DNA of 64,000 nucleotides from Coniochaeta sp. PMI_546 (taxonomy: Eukaryota > Ascomycota > Sordariomycetes > Coniochaetales > Coniochaetaceae): contig MU271155.1 in NCBI GenBank assembly GCA_021432605.1, positions 496,001 through 560,000 of the forward strand. Reading direction: 5' to 3'. The position numbers and the translations under genes are program-made. Shown piece after piece: positions 33,755-46,102 of this stretch. Under the pieces are notes generated by a model. It saw only the letters and a program-made list of their open reading frames with translations. It did no database searches and was not told the origin of the DNA. Each line of letters opens with the position of its first letter. The stretch's first letter is position 1.

Positions 33755-35857
33755 ATGGGCAGCATCAGTACTATACCGGCCCTTCGCCAGCGGTTGCTCC
33801 GGGACATTGCCGAGCTTCAAGAGAAGCCGTACCCCAACATCCGCCTGCACTTGCACGACGATAATCTCACGACCGCGTGCCTGATCCTGACCCCTGAGAA
33901 TTGGAAAGGACTGCATCTCACGGTGCATTTTGGCAGCGACTATCCGCTAAAAGCGCCGCAGATCACTATCCAGACTATTATCCATCATCCAAATGTGTTC
34001 GGTGACTATATCTGCGCCTCGATACTGAACACGGAAGAGGGCTATACTCCAGCATACACTCTCAAGGGAATCGCCATCCAACTTCTCAGTTTCTTCAGCA
34101 GTGACAAGCTCGAGCAAGACTGGGGTGGCGTAAGAGATCTCAACCACTATCGCTCTGCGTCACAAGATTGGAGCCGAGCCGAGCGGAGGTATCGATGCGA
34201 AAAGTGTCGGTTCGGTTGCGGTAATAGCAGGCGTAAGGCGTCCGCGGCTTCGGAATGCTCCCGCAGTGCGACTGCAACCAGTGCCTCCCTATCACTCAGC
34301 ACGGAGCAGCGTACGTCACACATCAACAAGCTCCCGGATGAAGTGCTGTTGATAATCCTCCAACAGCTGGAATTTGAGGAGCTGACCTTGCTGGCGCGAG
34401 CATGGCCTCGAATTGGGACCATGATCACAGACTACGACTTGATCCGCACACGTGAGCTCCAGTGTTACGTGGTGAAGAAGGACTACCGGAAAGTCAATCT
34501 TGGTATCGGCGTCTCTGTCGTCATGAGCGGCCGGCAGGGCACCATCCAATCCGAGTTTGACCTTATCTCCCGTCAAGCCGTGTATGAGCTTGATGTTCGC
34601 AGATCCATCCACGGTGTTCCTTTCCAGACGTGGCTGCCTTTGCCAATATCCCACGCACACTGGCGACAAGTTCAGCAGCGTGTACCAGCCAGTCTGTCCT
34701 CCCTTGCGTCAGCAGCCAAATTCTTTGATTCGGGGTTAGCTCTCTACGGTTTCATGAACGACATCGTGGTACGTCTGAACCTCGACCTCGAGGACCCGGT
34801 AGAGTCGTACCGCTCCACCAAGAGTACGCTTCGCCATGCTTCGGAAAAAGCCATAGAGTCGTACTTTCACCTCTTCCACCTCCTCCTGTGCCTTGCGACC
34901 AGCCCTGCCGGTCACGGCATGGTCCCGGCTGCCAACAGGATGATCAACTTCTTCATGGCGGGCAAGACCGGCAAAGCTCACGTGCCCAACTTGGGCTACC
35001 TGCTCATTGCGCTCTTGATCAGTGACGTCGAGGTTACTGAGAGCCTCATGAAGACCATCATCACCGAAGCTATCACCCGAAATGTCGTCTGGCTGCTCGA
35101 CAAAAAAGGTGCCGGTATGGCTGAGCTGGCATACCTTGAATCAGACAAGATATCAGAATACCGACTCAAGAAAACATTCGAAGGAAGCAGGACATCCTAC
35201 CGCCTACTAATGTTCTCAGAGCTTTTCCGTCGCACGGCCCGGCCCAACGCCCCTCGATCAGAGCAGACGGCCGTTCCGGTATCTGCACCCCCGCCATCAG
35301 AGTCGGGAGCTTCGAGGCCAAGACGATTGTATAGCTCTGCAGCCGCCTCAGCTCCACAAGCGCATCCGCCTATCCCCCAACCATTGTCGGGTGGAAAGGC
35401 ATCTCTACTTCACCTGCGCGACGAGCTCTTCACCCGCCACGGCGCACCGCCACCAGGCGCAGCCGCCCGCCTCGCGTCCGAGGTGCGTCGCCTCCAGAAG
35501 ATCGAGGACTTCCCGTCGTTCCTCCACGAGATGGGCATCGCCGCCATTCCCTCCAAGAGCAATTTCACGGAGGTCTTACGCTCGACTGTGACCACCAGCC
35601 ATGGGCGTGGGTATTCGAAGGCTGCACTTAGGCAGCACGATGCGCTGGCTCTGCGACTGAGATACGACACGGCTTTGGATTACAATCTTGTGCAGACCCA
35701 GATGGATGGTTGGGGTATATCTAGGCTTCCGGAAGCTGCTTCGGTTCAACAGCACCTGGAGCAGTGGCATGTGACGTTCTTTCCTAGTAGAGACAAGGAT
35801 GGTCGAAGAAGGGGTGGAATGAGGGAAGGTGTGGGATCTGGAGACAGTAGTTGGTGA
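33755..35857 (+). CDS. E2-like ubiquitin-conjugating domain fused to an F-box
   Basis: A single exon of 700 residues. Residues 10-125 form a UBC fold: helix LRQRLLRDIAEL, strand WKGLHLTVHFGSDYPLKAP, the HPN tripeptide at 78-80 and, seven residues on, Cys87 in DYICASILN, placed like the E2 active-site Cys; then YTPAYTLKGIAIQLLSFF. A small basic Cys cluster (CEKCRFGC, 148-155) follows, then an F-box at about 190-230 (INKLPDEVLLIILQQLEFEE), which in known proteins binds Skp1. The rest is a long mainly helical region (HLFHLLLCLATSPAGHG), a Pro-rich linker and a C-terminal domain. It could join ubiquitin transfer and SCF assembly in one chain; enzymatic activity is inferred. Confidence 0.88.
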   Translation: MGSISTIPALRQRLLRDIAELQEKPYPNIRLHLHDDNLTTACLILTPENWKGLHLTVHFGSDYPLKAPQITIQTIIHHPNVFGDYICASILNTEEGYTPAYTLKGIAIQLLSFFSSDKLEQDWGGVRDLNHYRSASQDWSRAERRYRCEKCRFGCGNSRRKASAASECSRSATATSASLSLSTEQRTSHINKLPDEVLLIILQQLEFEELTLLARAWPRIGTMITDYDLIRTRELQCYVVKKDYRKVNLGIGVSVVMSGRQGTIQSEFDLISRQAVYELDVRRSIHGVPFQTWLPLPISHAHWRQVQQRVPASLSSLASAAKFFDSGLALYGFMNDIVVRLNLDLEDPVESYRSTKSTLRHASEKAIESYFHLFHLLLCLATSPAGHGMVPAANRMINFFMAGKTGKAHVPNLGYLLIALLISDVEVTESLMKTIITEAITRNVVWLLDKKGAGMAELAYLESDKISEYRLKKTFEGSRTSYRLLMFSELFRRTARPNAPRSEQTAVPVSAPPPSESGASRPRRLYSSAAASAPQAHPPIPQPLSGGKASLLHLRDELFTRHGAPPPGAAARLASEVRRLQKIEDFPSFLHEMGIAAIPSKSNFTEVLRSTVTTSHGRGYSKAALRQHDALALRLRYDTALDYNLVQTQMDGWGISRLPEAASVQQHLEQWHVTFFPSRDKDGRRRGGMREGVGSGDSSW

Positions 35858-38800
35858 TGTTTCTAGCTGAGAATCGTCTTTCTGGCAGGTGATAGCCTCT
35901 CTAGCTGGTGATGATCTAGCTGGCTAGCGATAGCATTGTGCTTGGCAATGTTCAGCAGATCATATACATAGAAGTATACCCATGTTTTTTGTTGTGCTAC
36001 ATGAAGTCCCCATCCATGTGCCAAGCCTGCACCGCTATGTCGCAAGACCAACCTGACTGCTTTTCGTGTCGCATCAATGACATTTCAAGTTCGAAAACAA
36101 CTTCAGGTTGTTCCGTTATGAGCGGTTCAGTTCTATCTCCAAAACTATACAATGGTTGCTCGTGGTTGGTATCTAAGCACTGTATTATGGTGTATAAATA
36201 CCCGGGCATGTTCTAGGGATCACAGGGGACTCTTACCGGGCATTTTGAGTATCCTATCCCTGGGCATGGCTCAACCATAGAGATCACTTAGACTTACTAC
36301 ATCCAGAGTGGGAGATGGGTCTCCAGCAGCTCCGGACTGTCGCCCTGATGCCAGCTGGTTCCTCATGACTCACATATAGCACACACGTAGAGGCTGGTGC
36401 AACACGATTATGCAAGGTGTGATATCATGGTAGTTGTGTTCCAGACGGCATGGATGCCTACGGAAATCGCCGTGATTGCACATACGCCGTCTTCCAGAAC
36501 TAGATTTTCGTGCCACTGAGATGCATTAGCTGTATAACTCTCTTGGTGTGGCCGCTGAAAGCGCTGCAGCACAGGTGCATGCTCGGTTCAAACACAGGCC
36601 CTTTCGGCGTTGCTTATCGCCGTGCCACTGAGCAACCGCGATGGCGTTATCTAGGCAGAAAACAAGTGATCCATCCCGATGTAAGCACTTACGTGCACGA
36701 GATATTATCAGACTTGGCGAGGTGAACAATCAGTGTCGAGCAGAAACTTGAAGATACTACCGACTCCACTCCGTTGTGCCGTAGGTTAGGATCCTCGAAC
36801 TATGTATTTAATATTGAGGTTGACCGCTGGATCAATCGACATGGTTATGCTCCCGTTCTTGGTACTATCAGGAGAAGAAAGGCAATAGACAACTCTGGGG
36901 CGGTTGATTTCAAAGACGTCTTGATGTAGTCTCTTGACCCTATTGTTTGTTAACAACTCTAACAAAGGGTGGAACTACCTCTAGGCAGATAGATACGCAT
37001 GCCTTCAAGCAAGTCCGATGTGTCAGTCCGGCATGAGTCAAACAGGACGTAGTCAACACGCTCGACGTTGGAAGCCTGGAAGGATGGATGATGATAAAAC
37101 TTGAGCGCAATTTCCACCCATTCGCCAGTCTGTTAGGTCTCTGAGCCTTGTTATATGACTCTTCCCAAGTGTCATCAGTCTACGACGCAGTAAGTCAAGA
37201 AGTCATGGAAGACTGGCAATGCGCACCGGCGGACAAGACCGGATCAACTGTTTGAGCAAGCGTCTGCTTATCCTGAAACCCTGTCGGGGACGAGCTCGTT
37301 CATTGGGTCGACGAAACTTTGGAGCTGCAAGCTTATGCGAGCTACCAAATAGCGCACTTTGCATCCGAATACAGTAGCATGAGTGACCGCCCCGACTAAG
37401 CTTATTGGCTGCCAGTAAGTCTTTGGGCATTATGCGATAGCGGCGTGTGTAGAGTTGCTGGCGTGCCTTTCTTAAATACCAGCCAAGTTACGCCACATAG
37501 TGAATCACATCTTAGCTGGCTAAGTTCAAAGCCCACGCAGCGAAAGAAAGTGGCAGAATAAGAACATATCGTTAGAAACATAAGCATTGAGTGTGTGCCA
37601 CTCGTGACATCCAGACTGCGATGGGTTCATGGCTGCTTTTGACGTGCGAGCTAAGCATTGCACTGCGAGGCGGGATTGAATGGTAATAACTGCCAGGAGG
37701 GCATAGCAAGGTCCTAAATCTGAGCATAACTGATATGTGCTGGAATTGCGGAGTGTACCACCAAAGTTTGCTATATGTCTGCCTATCAATATGATTTAGG
37801 TTCGACCGTGAAACAACGATGACGAAGCCACGTTACAGCAGGTGTATTAGAACATTCCTCACCTTCACAGTACCCTGGATAAGAGAGAAGAAAAGTTAGA
37901 AGCGGGTCTTGCGACAATGTAATTGCCTAGAAATCTTCACCCAACGCTTGCAGCAGTTGGTTCTGGCTTCTATTGCGTATATCGTAAACGTAACCGAATA
38001 CGTTAATGAAAAAAATGTGTCGCACGTGCCATCGTCGTGTCTGGAGCATCTACGAATACCTACCTCTAGTTGGTACCTTAGGTAAGGTACCTTACCTTAT
38101 GTGAGTGATGTGATACTGGCTATCTGCAAGCGCATGTCAGAAAGCCAAATGCCGATCACAACTAGCACTCGTTCTCGGATATAGGCTGCGCCGAAAAGCA
38201 AACCACAGTAGGTGTGGCGTGCGACTTTTCCCGGTCCCCTTACTCGGTTGATAGTAGCAAGTACCAACCGGTGCACGTGGAAGATAATAAGATACCTTGA
38301 CAGTATGAGTCAAAGTGGGGGCTGGTCGCATGGTTTGCTCAATCTGTCAACAAAGTTCACGATGCCTGATTGCATGTACGGCCATTCGTGTCCCTATAAG
38401 GTATGCAGCTGGTGGAAGGTGGAAGGTGCAGCCACACTGCTTGGCACTGATACATTAAACTATCGCAACACGTGTAGAGAATGATCAGAGCTACACGTGT
38501 AAGGTACGTAACAAGTACCGTGGGACGGCTTGAATAGGCGTCGGAATCAGGTCTCGGACTTGCGGCCGCAATTGGCTGGGCGCGGTCGCTGGGCTCGATG
38601 CCACCTGCCACAGTACACTACCTCTACAGATATTGCATGGTGGGGCGATTATCATGTGCTCACTAAGGGGGCAGTCGCCGCTATGTAATCTTTACGGATG
38701 CAGTCGAATGGACCAGCTGTTATACGCGCTCACATCCTAATTGCCGTATTTGGTGCGCTGTGATAGGACGGCAAAGCAAAATAGGTATTTCTTAGTCGTG

Positions 38801-40713
38801 GGTAGCATGTCTCCATCCTGTTACTGCTGCCGCGGCTTCCTTATCGTTCCTAACGCATGCTACTAGCGAGCTGGCTAATAGCCTGCTAAAGAAAATGGTT
38901 GGTGGCGCCGCATCCCCCGGCATGTCTTCATTTCCTTGGGGTTGTCACTCGTCAGGCCGTCTTACCAGGAATTAGCATAAGACCCGATAGCGACCCCCTG
39001 CATCATCTGTGTCTCGTCAAATCGAGTCGCAATTTTATATCGCTAGTCTCACTGGGCTCCACGCGCCACCGGCCCTTCTATGGCTCAGCAACCCAAGGTT
39101 TTTGGCGGGATCAGTACACGTAGATGCGCCGCCCTACATAACCGTACTGCGCACCTTGAGCAACGAGTGATGTATCATTCAGCCCGTAAATCCCGTATGG
39201 ATGTCTACACGTAACTCCACGAAGGTCTATCTCGCTACCCCTGCTGCTTCTTTCCCTTCCTGCCCTTGTAGGCTTGTACCGAATACACCTTGCCGGTTAG
39301 GGTGCTCGTTACAAATGGAATCTAGGACGTTCTGTGCAACCGACTAAGCATAAGGTTTTTCCCACCCCATATCACCGTAGTATCGTCCTCGTTAATCTCC
39401 TTTGGTTTCTGTTTTCTCTTCCTCCCTCCCTTTCCCACTCTACTACTCTTTCCCTTTGCATCTACACTTTCTACTAACGTGACACCTTTTGCATCCATCT
39501 ATCCACACGTTCTTTATCCATAGCATCTATTAATGTCATCTACACACCTTTGCTTCTCAAACATCGTTTAATTAAACCTTTGCAGTTTTTTAATCTTCTA
39601 TATTCGATCTTCTAGCTACCTCGACATCGCAACTGCACTCCTCCTCCTCCACGGAGTGACAAGATCGTTCCTTCCCTGTTAGGTAAGCACATAGATTATT
39701 GCCGCGCTTTTCCAACTTTTGCGTGCTGTGCTGTCAACGCTGCGCGAGTGCGCGTCGTCGCTGGCGCTTTCCCTATTACCAACCGACCCTGCAACACCAT
39801 TAGTGCTGCAGATGCGCGAGTCTGAAACTATCTCTACCTTGTGCGTACTTTTCACTTCTAGTCTACACCACGTCATCGCACCAACATCACATCATCATCA
39901 ACAAGCATTCAATTCATCAGATTGTTGTCGACCTCTGATACCCCCATGCGTGGTCTAAATCACTGTTCCTATTGCCATACCTTTCGCTAGTCGCTAAGCC
40001 AGGCCTATACTTGCTTGCTGCCAGCCTACTTTGAAAGTCTTTGGACTTGCCTGTCGCGTAGTAGCCCCACTGAGACTCCCGCGTTTTCATTTCAAGTGCA
40101 GGCGACTCCATGACGCAAACTTGGCTTCCGACTCGCTTTTCTGTCTTTGGCTGGCGATAATCGACGCAATTTTTTGGTCGTGCAAGCTACCTCAAGCAGA
40201 AAGACCGCCGGTCGGACTTTTAGGGCGAGGTATGTGGCGTGCTATCTCGGCCAACTTGCATAATCCCGACCTAAGCTTGCTGGATTCGTACACGCTGGTT
40301 ATGCATGGTCATGGTGCAGCATGACTGCACCCGCCTAGTGGGTGCGGCACTGTCTCAACGACTCTGGCTATTGTCGCTACGCTGAAAAGATCTTTCTACA
40401 ACCCTATATCTTACTATTAAGCTGTCAATGTGTCATGAAGAGCCTCCATCAGTGCCCCTTGGCCTTCTTTCGCTACACGGAAGCCATTTCTGACTTCACA
40501 CTGCACAAATGGCGACTGCAAGTAACCAGCTGGATTCTGTAACTAACTAGATGTGCAACAGGGATCTTCGGCAGGCGCAACTGGGCAGAGTCTCAAGGAC
40601 CCTAAGATTGCGACGCGGCTGGATGTCGCTCTGCAGTGTTTCTGCAGGTTCGGAACGTTGATACCAGGTGTCACAGCGCAGAGTTCTGAGCGTGCTAGCC
40701 GCTGCTCATAAAA
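35858..40713. other. 4.9 kb region without a recognisable gene
   Basis: No frame above 100 residues with any family feature. A 16 bp perfect palindrome lies at 38081-38096. From about 39400 the plus strand becomes strongly pyrimidine-rich (CTCTTCCTCCCTCCC), which suggests the promoter and a long leader of the gene starting at 40714; several short upstream frames, such as 40031-40324, would lie in that leader. Confidence 0.45.
38081..38096. repeat. 16 bp perfect palindrome
   Basis: GGTAAGGTACCTTACC reads the same on both strands. It overlaps a second inverted repeat: GGTACCTTA at 38072-38080 and TAAGGTACC at 38083-38091 are separated by 2 bp. The stretch could form a short cruciform or be a binding site. 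Confidence 0.8.
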
Positions 40714-43700
40714 ATGGCGTCAACGCGAGATCAGATCCTGGAGGCGCAGCGTCAGGCGGAAGCCTACTTCTTCGAGTGGAGAGCTGGCCGGGAGCAACTT
40801 GAATCTCAATACGAGGCGGCAGAGAAGAAGGAGGAATTTGAGTATCGGAAGGCCATCGAGTCGGTTGATGCTGAGTTTAAGCACAATATGCGGGTGGTGG
40901 AAGCCGGCGGACCTCAGTCTCTGGATATGTTGCAACAAGTCGTGGTCGACAAGAGGAATTTGAAGCTGAAAACCCTGGAAAATGATTATCGAGATACGCG
41001 CTCAAAGATGCGAACCCACTTCGAAAAGCAACTCCTAGAACACACGGAGAAGTTTAGTCAGGGCATCATCGACAAGATGACCGTTGCCGCTAAGTTCAAC
41101 CCAGTAAGTAGCATTGCAAAACCGTGTACAACATCGTATGGATTCGCCATATACTCACATTTCCAGACGCATCTCAGCACATTGTCAGGAAGTCGTCTGC
41201 CACCATCTTCAGCCCAACCGACGACGCTTCCATTTTACCAACCTCCGCCGCTAGGTAGCAATGGCGATAGTCGGTTTCCCATTTCCGACCATGGTCGGCA
41301 TCCCCTGCAATCAGGACCGTTCCATACCGGAGATTATGCTCGCTATAATGCACAACAAAGGTCGTTTCGCGAGGGAGACTATGCTCGCCATTCAGGTCAG
41401 ACTAAAGCACATGATGGTTACTCGATCTCGGCCGGCCCCCATAGGCACTCCGGATGGACCGATTCACCACATTCCGGCAACCCGAGCGATGCAAGAGTCC
41501 GCCATCCGCTACCCAGCCATCAGAAAATTCTACCATCCACACCTATAGTTGTCGATCCAGAGCGTGTCAGTGCACCACCAAGTACAGTCAGTAGTGTAAG
41601 TGCAGTTCCGAGACTGCTGCGGTCATTCTGCTAACTTTTTGAAGGCGAAGAGAAAATCTGACACCCAGGTTGACGGACAATCCGAACAGGCATTTTCAAA
41701 GAGGACCCGGTCCTTCGAAAGCCATGGCAACAGTGAGACCCGCCAACTTTTCCCCGGCGAAAAATCCCAAGACCAAGGTGAGAAGCCGCAAGCCCCCAAT
41801 GGGACCGACACGGCCAATCCTCCTACCCCTCGGCTCTCGCAGAAGACGTCCACTGTCAAGAGGACGATCGACTTCCACGAGGTTTATCAGGATGGGGATG
41901 CCGAGTACAAGCACATCATCATTCGGTATCCGCCGGGCGACGATGGTAAAGGTGACTGGTGGATCCTGAAGTGCGACGAGCATGGCGTCCACTTCAACAC
42001 GAATCCTCTCCACGGTGCCGCGAAGCATCTGCACAGCAATCAGCACAACAATATGTCCAAGGAGCACGCACTGGCTATCCGGGAGCTGGGGCATATGGTC
42101 TGGGACTGTACCAAGGAGCTGGCCGACAAGAACAATGAGGCGGTCAAGATGGCTTTCGCGAAGGGGTACAAGCCTTTCAATAGAAACCAACTCACCAAGA
42201 CGGAGCGGAGGAGCATGGGTTTCGCCGATCCCGAGACTACCCCGGCACGCAAGAACCATGCGCCGGCCTCATTTCAGCGGAAGAAGGCCGGTCTGGATTA
42301 TGTCAAGAATGGGTCCTCCAAGGAGTTTACTGGAGTTGTTTATCCGGTCGTTGCCGAGTTGTATCTCGGGTACTGGAGTAAGAACAAGACCCGCTATGTT
42401 GTGATGCTTTTGCCTTGGGGAGACCTTGACCCAACGGGCATAGAGGGTACTCTGATGGGTACCGGTCTTCTGGAGAAGCCTCCCAAGTGCTACACGATTG
42501 ACAGAGCCACGCGCGAAATCACTGGGTGGGCTGAAGGTTTCGAAGATGGAGGACGGCTAGTGACTAAGAGGGAGTTTCCAGTCATGTACTTTGACGGCGC
42601 TCAGTCGGTCGGCTGGCTACGGGCTAAGGACATGTCCCTCTTCAACTTCGAGGATCCGGATCCACAATCCATCCCCTACTACAATGAGGCCCGCAATAGG
42701 TATGCGAAGGCCCAACCTGAGAAGTTTGAGAGCTACCAACATATGAAGGAATACTACGCGGCGAATGGACTCCCGCCAAAGCTCTTCTCCTCCGTTCAAC
42801 AACCATCCCCGTCATTCCAAACGCCTGAGCCCCCCGCTACCTTTCCTACTTCGGAAGATGTCGCCAGGAAGTCTGCGGATAGAGAGCCCAACCCTGGCTC
42901 GGACGGCAACAGCTCTCCACGGCCGGAAGGTCCTGTCAAAGTGAATGGCCACGGAGGGCCGGTAGATGTCGAGATGCTTGATGTATCCAGGGCCGATGAC
43001 ACAGAATCTTATCATGACTCCGCCCCTTCCGACGCACCCGAGAGTGACGACGATGTGGAGATGGGCAATGCGGAGAGTCGGCGTACTTCCGTGTCTCATA
43101 AGGGACTAGGTGGGGACGAGGAGCCTTCCACGACGACAGTCGCTGACAAGCCGACTGCTGATCCTCCTGCAGCCGGCAGCGGCAGCGATAGCTCTGACGC
43201 GAAAACCGCTGCCATGGCTTCCCCTAGGAACAGACAAGGCGCCGATCACGCTGGTCACGAGATAGGCAAAGACACCGTCACGGCTGTGATGCAGACCACC
43301 GAGGATGCATCTATAACGTTGAAAGAGGCGGCCGATCGCGTGACGAGCGGAAGAACAAATGGGGCATCTTCGAGGCGCGAATCGGAGTCAAGCCCAAGCA
43401 CAGGATCCGACTCTAGAAAGGTTGTCAAGATACACGCTCGAAGATCGCGAAGTCTCAGAGCCAGTGAAAGTCCTTCCATGGCTGCTGCCACTCTGGCTAC
43501 CACCAATGGTGCTGTGCTTTCACCGTCATCTCCGCGGACCGAAGACTCCATCGTTCACAAGGCGCTACCGGCGAAGACAAGCACAGTGGTTGATGAGTCC
43601 CAGCCTAGTTCTCTTCCTGATGTCGCAAAGTCACCTGCGCCTTCTGCAAGACAAGCCGATGCGAGCACAACGTCGCCAACCGACGAACAGCAGCCGGTGC

Positions 43701-44619
43701 AGAGCTCTATATCTGCGCAGGTCACAGTCGCCGCACCGGTGCCGACGTCGAGGATGTCTGACAGCTCAAGCGCGATCTCATCTCCCCGGAGTACGTCGCC
43801 TACACCTATCGCAGCGCCAGCGTCTCGCTCATCTTCTGGAACCTCTACTCCAAAAGTCCTCCGTCCGGACGACACGGTGCAGGCGACTCGATGGCGCGCC
43901 GTCCGAGGCGAATCCAGTCCGCAGGCGGCAACTCCGCTTCAGCCACAGTCGACCGATCCTGCATCGGCTGAAAAGTCCGGCGCCGCGGCTTCTAAGGAAC
44001 AGTCTAAGGAACCGTCTGAGGAACCGTCTAAGGAACCGTCTAAGGGACCGTCCAAGGAAGGCTCCGTTCCGTCAGCCGGGATTCAGGGTTCAGCTACCAC
44101 AACTAGCCGGAACAGTACGCCATTGGGTGGCAAAATGGCATCCGAGGAGTTATTTGAGATTGCGTACTACGAGGACGACTCGGGCGGCAAGTTCCACAAA
44201 CAGAAGGACGGGCCATTTCTGCGTATAGTGGTCGATAAGCAGGCCAACATATGCGAGACAAGTCCTGGCCAGTCGACGGAAGTGAAGATCAGCCCGCACG
44301 ACATCGCGCGTGTCGATGTGAATCCCTTGGATGACAGCCCTGGCGCTCCCTGCATGGTGTCTCTTGAGCTCAAGGATGAAGCCAAGGGTCCGAAAAAGCA
44401 GCAGCTGGTGTTTGAGACGAGCAAGGCCATGGGCCGCGAGGAGGCTGGCCGCATCCATGCTCGGCGCTTTTGCGGTTGGGTCAAGAGAGTGAATGCTACT
44501 ATCGACTATCGCAACCACACGTGAGTGTCTTGCTTCGCACCTTTGGCGAGGACAGCGAGTACTAATTCCTCGGCAGATACAACTCGAGCAGACCTGCGAC
44601 GTCGTACACTCGTAATTGA
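40714..44619 (+). CDS. Large low-complexity protein, probably nuclear
   Basis: Four exons (40714-41103, 41167-41595, 41645-44520, 44577-44619) encode 1245 residues and the frame closes. Exon 1 is a charged coiled coil (LEAQRQAEAYFFEWRAGREQ through residue 125). Exon 2 is Pro/Ser/His-rich. Exon 3 holds a globular region, EYKHIIIRYPPGDDGKGDWW then KCDEHGVHFNTNPLHGAAKH with a Cys/His pattern that could bind zinc, and GVVYPVVAELYLGYW. A long Ser/Pro/Thr-rich disordered part contains six SKEP-like repeats. Near the C-terminus is a second folded part (LFEIAYYEDDSGGKFHKQKD to GRIHARRFCGWVKRVN). Basic patches (KRTRSF, ARRSRSLR) suggest a nuclear site. The 63 bp first intron has no in-frame stop. No named family recognised. 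Confidence 0.88.
43991..44062 (+). repeat. Six-unit 12 bp coding tandem repeat
   Basis: Six 12 bp units of TCTAAGGAACCG type (1-6 changes in some) encode SKEQ, SKEP, SEEP, SKEP, SKGP and SKEG inside the disordered region of the large protein. Such arrays often vary in copy number between strains. Confidence 0.85.
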
Positions 44620-46102
44620 GCCAAGTATCGAGTGTACAGAAATGGGATGTTATAATTTGGGCGGTCTCATTTTACAGGACTACGTGTTCAAGGGCTACGT
44701 GATCCCTAATGCGCTAGGCCCGACTGTTCTTTGCGTCTGTTTCTTGAACGAGCCTCTGGGTTTTTTTATCCTACATGGGCGCACCCGTTTTGCGATGATG
44801 ATTTCAGCTACTAGAGCGAGAGCGGTGCCGGAGCTTTCAGAGAGCAGTTTGTCCGGCTTCTGCACCTGGGGATGACGACAGGAAAAGTAGGTGGTCTGAC
44901 ACCGCAAAGATGCTGAGGGGGTTTCGTTTTGCGCACAGAGATACCATTTTGTATTTTTTGTCTGTTTCTTTCTTTCTTCCTCGCACTTTAACTCCTGAAA
45001 CACATGGTGTGTAGCGAGTGATAGACACTGGTCCCCTGTGGGCAAATGAATGTGCATTGATAATCATCTGCCTGTGGGTTGGCAGTCTCGTGCATCGTAA
45101 AGTCTAAGGTATTTGTAGGCCGATGCATATCATATCAAATACGTGGTGAATATGTTTAGACTTACTACTGTGTATAGTCATGACTGCAGATACGACGAGA
45201 GGCGCTTATGCGAACAGGTGCTTCCTTTTGTCTGGCATGTGATATTTGCTCCTCGGTAACATTCTGGCTGATATAACGATGACCCATGACTCGGCCAAAG
45301 AGCTATGCAACTAGAAGAAGCGATCCGTCTTACCGCAGTCACTTTCCGAGCCTCCGTTGCTCTCTGCCTTTATTCTGCATTGCTCGCTCCTGATAGACCT
45401 CAATAACCTCTCTAACCTGGATTTGTTTCCGCGCGTTGTCCTTCGAAAGGTTTCCTATAGCTTGTTTCTTGGATTGGCCGGTGTCTTGTCAGATGTCGTG
45501 TGCGCACGCTCCCGCACCCGCCGGCTTCCCTCTTCCCTGCACGGTCGACCTGGTAGACTCTGGACTGGACCTCAGTAGCCCGCCTGATGACGTCGGATTT
45601 CATGCTCAGTGGACGTGCTGAGAGCTGCACCACCACCACCGCATGAGCTGGACGTCCCTCCCTCCCCTCCATCATTTCTTTTAATGGCTGCCTTCGTAAG
45701 TTTTGTCTGATTAATTGACTATATTTTTCTATCCATGCCGTCATCTACGACTCCTCTCTTGTTCCTCCATTTCTCCCTTCCCTTCAATCATCAGTCCCGC
45801 CACGTATCGCCGTCAAAAAGGTGCACTGTATCCCGGCAGGTCCTGTGACCGAAGCTTTGGACGCTAGACTTGGCGCAGCCGACGACATAAAGCATCGCTC
45901 TGCGCCGACCACTACAGGCATCCAGAGCTTAAAACCAGCTCAGACCACCACAACTCCCGCAACAACATAGTCTTTAGCCTTACCTTATCACCCACAGCCA
46001 TGCACGCTACAACCACCAGGAGATACCATGATATAGCCTAGCTGACCTTTCTCTCTGCTCCTTGCTCGCCAACAGGAGACACCCTGGCTACTAGAATCGC
46101 AC
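44620..46102. other. Intergenic, no gene seen
   Basis: 3' region of the large protein gene and upstream region of the peroxin gene. The last 400 bp are pyrimidine-rich (CTCCTCTCTTGTTCCTCC), typical of a fungal promoter and leader. Frames here are short and overlap on both strands. Confidence 0.5.
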
